Positions 58,024-64,000 of a DNA stretch of 64,000 nucleotides are shown in pieces; position 1 is the first letter of the stretch; every line of letters starts with the position of its first letter. The DNA is taken from assembly GCF_021347895.1 (NCBI RefSeq), contig NC_067123.1:1274762-1338761 (forward strand), written 5' to 3'. Made by a program: the position numbers and the translations under genes. Below the pieces are notes generated by a model. That model was given only the letters and a program-made list of their open reading frames with translations. It did not search any database and was not told the DNA's origin. This DNA is from Acanthochromis polyacanthus (lineage: Eukaryota > Chordata > Actinopteri > Pomacentridae).

Positions 58024-60050
58024 TCCTCAGAAAGAAGACAGAAAACCAGAGAGAACGTTCCAGAAAGAAGACAGAAAACCAGAGAGAACGTTCCAGAAAG
58101 AGGACAGAAAACCAGAGAGAACATCCTCAGAAAGAAGACAGAAAACCAGAGAGAACGTTCCAGAAAGAGGACAGAAAACCAGAGAGAACGTTCCAGAAAG
58201 AGGACAGAAAACCAGAGAGAACGTTCCAGAAAGAAGACAGAAAACCAGAGAGAACGTTCCAGAAAGAAGACAGAAAACCAGAGAGAACGTTCCTGAAAGA
58301 AGACAGAAAACCAGAGAGAACGTTCCAGAAAGAGGACAGAAAACCAGAGAGAACGTTCCAGAAAGAGGACAGAAAACCAGAGAGAACGTTCCAGAAAGAG
58401 GACAGAAAACCAGAGAGAACGTTCCAGAAAGAAGACAGAAAACCAGAGAGAACGTTCCAGAAAGAAGACAGAAAACCAGAGAGAACATCCTCAGAAAGAA
58501 GACAGAAAACCAGAGAGAACGTTCCAGAAAGAGGACAGAAAACCAGAGAGAACATCCTCAAAAAGAAGACAGAAAACCAGAGAGAACGTTCCAGAAAGAA
58601 GACAGAAAACCAGAGAGAACGTTCCAGAAAGAGGACAGAAAACCAGAGAGAACGTTCCAGAAAGAAGACATAAAACCAGAGAGAACATTCCAGAAAGAGG
58701 ACAGAAAACCAGAGAGAATGTTCCTGAAAGAAGACAGAAAACCACAGAGAACGTTCCAGAAAGAAGACAGAAAACCAGAGAGAACGTTCCAGAAAGAAGA
58801 CAGAAAACCAGAGAGAACGTTCCAGAAAGAGGACAGAAAACCAGAGAGAAGGTTCCAGAAAGAGGACAGAAAACCAGAGAGAACGTTCCAGAAAGAAGAC
58901 AGAAAACCAGAGAGAACGTTCCTGAAAGAAGACAGAAAACCAGAGAGAACGTTCCTGAAAGAAGACAGAAAACCAGAGAGAACGTTCCAGAAAGAAGACA
59001 GAAAACCAGAGAGAACGTTCCAGAAAGAGGACAGAAAACCAGAGAGAAGGTTCCAGAAAGAGGACAGAAAACCAGAGAGAACGTTCCAGAAAGAAGACAG
59101 AAAACCAGAGAGAACGTTCCTGAAAGAAGACAGAAAACCAGAGAGAACGTTCCTGAAAGAAGACAGAAAACCAGAGAGAACATCCTCAGAAAGAAGACAG
59201 AAAACCAGACAGAACGTTCCAGAAAGAAGACAGAAAACCAGAGAGAACGTTCCTGAAAGAAGACAGAAAACCAGAGAGAACGTTCCAGAAAGAAGACAGA
59301 AAACCAGAGAGAAGGTTCCAGAAAGAAGACAGAAAACCAGAGAGAACGTTCCAGAAAGAGGACAGAAATCCAGAGAGAACATCCTCAGAAAGAAGACAGA
59401 AAACCAGAGAGAACGTTCCAGAAAGGACAGAAAACCAGAAGAGAACGTCCTCAGAAAGAAGACAGAAAACCAGAGAGAACGTTCCAGAAAGAGGACAGAA
59501 AACCAGAGAGAACGTTCCTGAAAGAAGACAGAAAACCAGAGAGAACGTTCCAGAAAGAAGACAGAAAACCAGAGAGAACGTTCCAGAAAGAAGACAGAAA
59601 ACCAGAGAGAACGTTCCAGAAAGAGGACAGAAAACCAGAGAGAACGTTCCTGAAAGAAGACAGAAAACCAGAGAGAACGTTCCTGAAAGAAGACAGAAAA
59701 CCAGAGAGAACGTTCCAGAAAGAAGACAGAAAACCAGAGAGAACATCCTCAGAAAGAAGACAGAAAACCAGAGAGAACGTTCCAGAAAGAAGACAGAAAA
59801 CCAGAGAGAACGTTCCAGAAAGAAGACAGAAAACCAGAGAGAACATCCTCAGAAAGAAGACAGAAAACCAGAGAGAACGTTCCTGAAAGAAGACAGAAAA
59901 CCAGAGAGAACGTTCCTGAAAGAAGACAGAAAACCAGAGAGAACGTTCCAGGAAGAAGACAGAAAACCAGAGAGAACGTTCCAGAAAGAAGACAGAAAAC
60001 CAGAGAGAACATCCTCAGAAAGAAGACAGAAAACCAGAAGAGAACGATCC
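58024..60050. repeat. 33-bp minisatellite with a heat-shock element in most units
   Basis: About 61 copies of CCAGAGAGAACGTTCCAGAA + AGAAGACAGAAAA. AGAACGTTCCAGAAA is exactly nGAAn-nTTCn-nGAAn, the three-pentamer heat-shock element. By hand count about 50 units keep this pattern, including those with TTCCTGAAA, GGTTCC or CATTCC. About ten have AACATCCTCAG or AACGTCCTCAG, which breaks the middle pentamer. Because 33 is a multiple of three, frames stay open on both strands (up to 274 codons) with 11-residue repeats; no start context, splice site or domain supports translation. Confidence 0.98.
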
Positions 60051-60689
60051 TGAAAGAACCAACTGCAGGCTTTTGTGCTGACTCTGTTTTTCCCTCCAGT
60101 TCAATCTGAGACTCTTTAGATGAAATCAACTCCTCTTCCTCCTTTCATTCAGGAGAACCTGCAGCTCCACAACAAACACCAGCTGGAGGTCAGAAAATTG
60201 AATAAATCGTCAACACAGTTCTGACTTCTATGATCTCCTCTCAGACACTAACTGATCTCAGACCAGAACTTAAACAGAAGGAATCTTGAGGTCAGAGGAT
60301 TAAATCATGAGTCCTGTTTGTGGTTTAGATCTACTATATAATAATAAGAAACATCACAGCAGGAAACCGGACAGGAAACGTCAGAAAAACAAAGCTGAGT
60401 AAGAAATAAGGTGCTGTTGATGTTCTACAGATTCTTCTAAATGTAGAACATCTACAGATTCTTCTAAATGTGGAAAATAAAGATTTTATATTTCAGGTAT
60501 GTAGAAAAATGATATGTGATATTAGAACTATTTATATGTAGAAAGAAAACTATAATAACCACATAGATTCATGTGGATTTATATTTTCCTGAAGATCTCC
60601 TGGAGTCCAGTTAAGTCCATCATGAAGAAATAAAGAAGATGGAACATGAATAAATCTGACTAAAGCAGGACGTCCTCAAGACCCAAGAG
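60051..60689. other. Non-coding
   Basis: Unique AT-rich sequence; the word ACAGATTCTTCTAAATGT occurs twice near 60.43 and 60.45 kb. No exon supported. Confidence 0.6.
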
Positions 60690-61085
60690 ACTAGAGAGGG
60701 AGGCCACCAAGACTCTATGACTCCTCTGAAGGAGAAAGACTAGAGAGTGAGGCCACCAAGACTCTATGACTCCTCTGAAGGAGAAAGACTAGAGAGTGAG
60801 GCCACCAAGACTCTATGACTCCTCTGAAGGAGAAAGACTAGAGAGTGAGGCCACCAAGACTCTATGACTCCTCTGAAGGAGAAAGACTAGAGAGTGAGGC
60901 CACCAAGACTCTATGACTCCTCTGAAGGAGAAAGACTAGAAAGTGAGGCCACCAAGACTCTATGACTCCTCTGAAAGAGAAAGAGACCAGAGAGGGAGGC
61001 CACCAAGACTCTATGACTCCTCTGAAGGAGAAAGAGACCAGAGAGGGAGGCCACCAAGACTCTATGACTCCTCTGAAGGAGTTCT
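60690..61085. repeat. 49-bp minisatellite, eight copies
   Basis: GAGGCCACCAAGACTCTATG + ACTCCTCTGAAGGAG + AAAGACTAGAGAGT recurs every 49 bp, with 51-bp copies (AAAGAGACCAGAGAGG) at the right end. The right half is open on the plus strand for 66 codons by chance. Confidence 0.96.
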
Positions 61086-62220
61086 AGAGACTACAGTGTT
61101 TAGTCGGTGTTTATTTTTTGTTTTCTTCCTGTTTGTCTTTTAATTGAGGCTCTAAATGAGTCTCTGCTCTCAGTGATTTCTGCACATTTAAATAAAAACA
61201 GAACGAATAGAAAAGTTCAGTTTGCAGCCGAAAAAAAAACTGGAGCAGCGATAAAAAAAAACCAGCCTGAACATGTCTTTAATGAATAAAACCAGCTTTT
61301 TGTAGCTTTTTTTCATCTTTGTGTAGCTTAGTGTCTACTTTTTGTAGCTTTTTGTCTCCTTTAGGTTGTTTTCGGTCTAATTTTTCTTTTGTGTCTTCAT
61401 TTATTACCTGGCTTCATCTAAGCAGCTCACAATATTAACTTCACACTGATGACAGGTCTTTTCCTTTTTCACATTAAGTTAAATTTAATTTGCTTTTTAA
61501 ATTGTATTTAATACAATATAAATAATATGAATTGTTGCTCCTGAACCATAAAATTGAACTTTTCTTATCTTTTATTCTTCATTATGTGAATCTTAGAAAT
61601 ACTTGTTTTTATCATATTTCTTCTGTACTGATGCTCTGACGTAAAGCATTTTACTTGATGTTTTCATTATTTTTTGTTGGTTTCTGGAATTATTTACAGG
61701 TTTTTAATATTATATGCATTTTTAACGGTTAAATAATGTTGAAGGATCACAATTCTGATAAACTGTAAATATAAAAACATTACTTCAGCTGTGTTTGTAT
61801 CTTTTAGAATGAGTAAAGGTTAAAGTTAATTATTATACCATCACTGAATAAATACAGAATAATTATAAAGAAGGTAGAATTAAACAGTAAACCTGATATT
61901 ATGTGAGATTAATTAAACTCTAATGACCTGTTTACATCGTTTACAGGTGATGGAAATGATCCTCCTGGAAAACAGCTCCACATATTTATTATGATCTATA
62001 ATATGTATATCTATAATCTCTATTATATCTGTAAGACCTATATGATCTCTAATATCTTCATCACATCAGAGATAAACCAGGACTAACTCCAGAGCTGATC
62101 TCTGATCTTTTAAGCTTCCAACAGACACAAATTATAGATTATATGTTATCAGATATCATCCAGATGTTTAGAATATCAGCAGTCAGAGGAGGATCATGAG
62201 GAGGGAGAGGATGGAGGAGA
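61086..62220. other. Non-coding, AT-rich
   Basis: 61.28-61.38 kb repeats TTTTTGTAGCTTT three or four times. The rest is AT-rich without recognised content. Confidence 0.55.
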
Positions 62221-62496
62221 GAAGAGGATGATGATGACAGACAGAAGAGGAGAGAAGAGGATGATGATGACAGACAGAAGAGGAGAGAAGAGGATGATGA
62301 TGACAGACAGAAGAGGAGAGAAGAGGATGATGATGACAGACAGAAGAGGAGAGAAGAGGATGATGATGATGACAGACAGAAGAGGAGAGAAGAGGATGAT
62401 GATGACAGACAGAAGAGGAGAGAAGAGGATGATGATGACAGACAGAAGAGGAGAGAAGAGGATGATGATGACAGACAGAAGAGGAGAGAAGAGGAT
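62221..62496. repeat. 33-bp GATGATGACAGACAGAAGAG minisatellite
   Basis: Eight copies of ATGATGATGACAGACAGAAG + AGGAGAGAAGAGG, 33 bp each with one 36-bp copy that gained an extra ATG (near 62360). It is purine-rich on the plus strand. Open frames on both strands are repeat artefacts. Confidence 0.97.
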
Positions 62497-63788
62497 GAAG
62501 CTTCAACTTGATTCGTTTTTCTGATGAGTAGTTTAAAGACCATTGGAAAGTTTCTCTCATCTCTGGTGTCATTTTGACCATCAGCTTGTTCTTTCCATCA
62601 CAATGGAAACAGGAAGCTGATCCTGGATCCAGATGTTGATCTGAACTCCAGAACTAACCAGATCTGAACCTCCGACTCCAGAGAGTCATTAGCCGAGTGA
62701 ACCGAATGATCGCTGGAGAATCCTGCTGATAAAAACAGACGAGGCAGAGCAGCCGATTCCAGATCAGAACCAGAGGATCACCAGAATTATTCATATAAAA
62801 ATAGATATGTGGAATCACAACCAGTCATTGATGAACCACAGAGCTGCTGATTCCAGATCAGAACCACATGCAGGTTAAAAGAGAACCAGAAACTAGGATC
62901 CTGGTTATTAATATAATAAATATTTAGAGTTACAACCGGTCATTAATGAAACCACAGAATGACAGAAGAGCTAAACACACCTTATCAGATTAACGACTCT
63001 CACAGTCCAGCTCCAACCAGTTAAACCTCACATCCAAAAATGACTCCGTCTTCCTCCTCGTCTCTGAATCTCATCCATGTCTTCATTTTGTCCCGACCTG
63101 TATCGTTCTGAGTCTCGTCTTTTTACCTCTCATTTTAGTTCCTTCCTGTCTCATTTTGTCTCATTTTAGTCCCTTTCTGTCTCGTTTTGTCTTATTTTAC
63201 GTCTCATTTTGGTTCCTTATTGTCTCATTTGTCTCATTTTATGTCTTATTTTAGTCACCAGTGGTCTGGTGCTGCTAATGTTGAAAGGGAAGACTCAAGG
63301 AAGGACAACTGATGGTCCGGTCAGTATGTTTTGCAGCGGTACTCGTTTGTGCACGGTGTTTTCTTGCAAGATGACTGACGAAGTAAAGTGAGCATCCTGT
63401 GTGTGTGTCTGACTCTAACATCAGTTATAGTTAGTTAAACATCGCTAGTTAACCACACAGTGCTGAGAGGATAAAGTGTGCCAGACTTCTGTTTCTTTCT
63501 GTATGTTTCTGTTGTCATGGGCAAAGTGCATCAGAGAGATGTATTATTTTACTGTCAGTGAGCTGCAGTGTGTTTCCTGTGTTTGTAGAGGCAATGAGGC
63601 AGAGGTGATGTTATTTCACTGAAACTATGCCATGTACATGTATACTCACTTAATTTTGGACTGGAAATTGTTGTATTGCAATATAAATACAACAACAGTA
63701 ACAATTAGAATTAGAAGAATTTGAAGTGTGATTTTCTCAACCTCTCATTTCAACATATCAGTATTTGTTTAGAACATTTGTGTATGAA

Positions 63789-63792
<4 letters not shown>
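62497..63792. other. Non-coding, with degenerate GTCTCATTTT repeat
   Basis: 63.05-63.25 kb consists of imperfect GTCTCATTTTRGTYCC / TTCCTGTCTCATTTTGT copies (about 8). 63.25-63.39 kb has a possible first-exon-like arrangement (ATGACTGACGAAGTAAA then GTGAGC) but no domain supports it. Confidence 0.5.
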
Positions 63793-63871
<79 letters not shown>

Positions 63872-63886
63872 CACACACACACACAA
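63793..63886. repeat. (TG)n-TATATATA-(CA)n palindromic microsatellite
   Basis: About 70 bp of TG repeats, a TATATATATA centre and a CA run of about 15 bases. The TG and CA arms can pair, and alternating purine-pyrimidine sequence favours Z-DNA. Confidence 0.95.
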
Positions 63887-64000
63887 AATTAATATATATG
63901 ATATCCATAAATATAAAATATATAGTTTTTATAACCTTGCTGTCTTGCGCAAAGTGGATAGTCAAATTCAATAAAAGCACAAATCAGTTTAAATACATGG

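Noticed and set aside
57906..59521. Charged 11-residue-repeat frames of 255-274 codons on both strands
   Set aside because: The 33-bp unit is divisible by three and has no stop; both strands are open, no splice sites or domains.
63255..63388. Candidate first exon with ATGACTGACGAAGTAAA before GTGAGC
   Set aside because: Only six codons, no second exon within the window and no recognisable promoter.

Overview
The window looks like teleost fish nuclear DNA. It is AT-rich and intron-rich. It holds an ephrin-receptor gene split by canonical GT-AG introns, a fish-type L1 LINE, a Tx1-clade LINE, a multi-exon hAT transposon and a tRNA-headed SINE with a fish-type tail. There are no bacterial operons, ribosome binding sites or tRNA/rRNA genes. 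By hand estimate about a third of the 64 kb is tandem repeat, and nearly all the long open frames lie inside those arrays and are not genes.

Layout. 1-228: last part of a SWIM zinc-finger exon (+). 0.8-2.5 kb: 5' half of a decayed Tx1-like LINE (-). 6.3-17.06 kb: one giant 16/18-bp minisatellite of about 10.8 kb. 18.2-18.8 kb: a C-rich array whose complement is G-quadruplex-prone. 22.6-24.4 kb: degenerate larger duplications. 24.4-32.0 kb: part of an Eph receptor gene on the minus strand, best matched to epha10. Its exon 2 is 31946-32010 and exon 3 is 27901-28573. Intron 2 carries two palindromic DNA elements. Intron 3 begins with a 3.5-kb array of a 45/46-bp unit that contains the last bases of exon 3 plus its splice donor, so about 77 copies of the donor lie in tandem behind the real one.

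32.46-44.3 kb: a nested set of repeats. A 31/33-bp minisatellite was invaded by a nearly full-length L1 (32765-42996). That L1 was itself invaded by a 3.35-kb hAT element with a perfect 8-bp target duplication (34844-38193) and by a 246-bp SINE (40374-40619). 44.3-64 kb: no recognisable exon, but a 3.3-kb purine-rich hexamer-based array (51.4-54.7 kb), a 33-bp array in which about 50 units each hold a consensus heat-shock element (58.0-60.05 kb), and several smaller minisatellites. If epha10 exon 1 lies beyond the right edge, this whole region is epha10 intron 1.

The only host genes I can support are the SWIM exon and the two epha10 exons; LINE, hAT and SINE genes account for the other protein-like or RNA-gene-like signal. 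The observations most worth following are the splice-donor minisatellite, the heat-shock-element array, the pyrimidine-rich intron-strand array and the dated nest of insertions.
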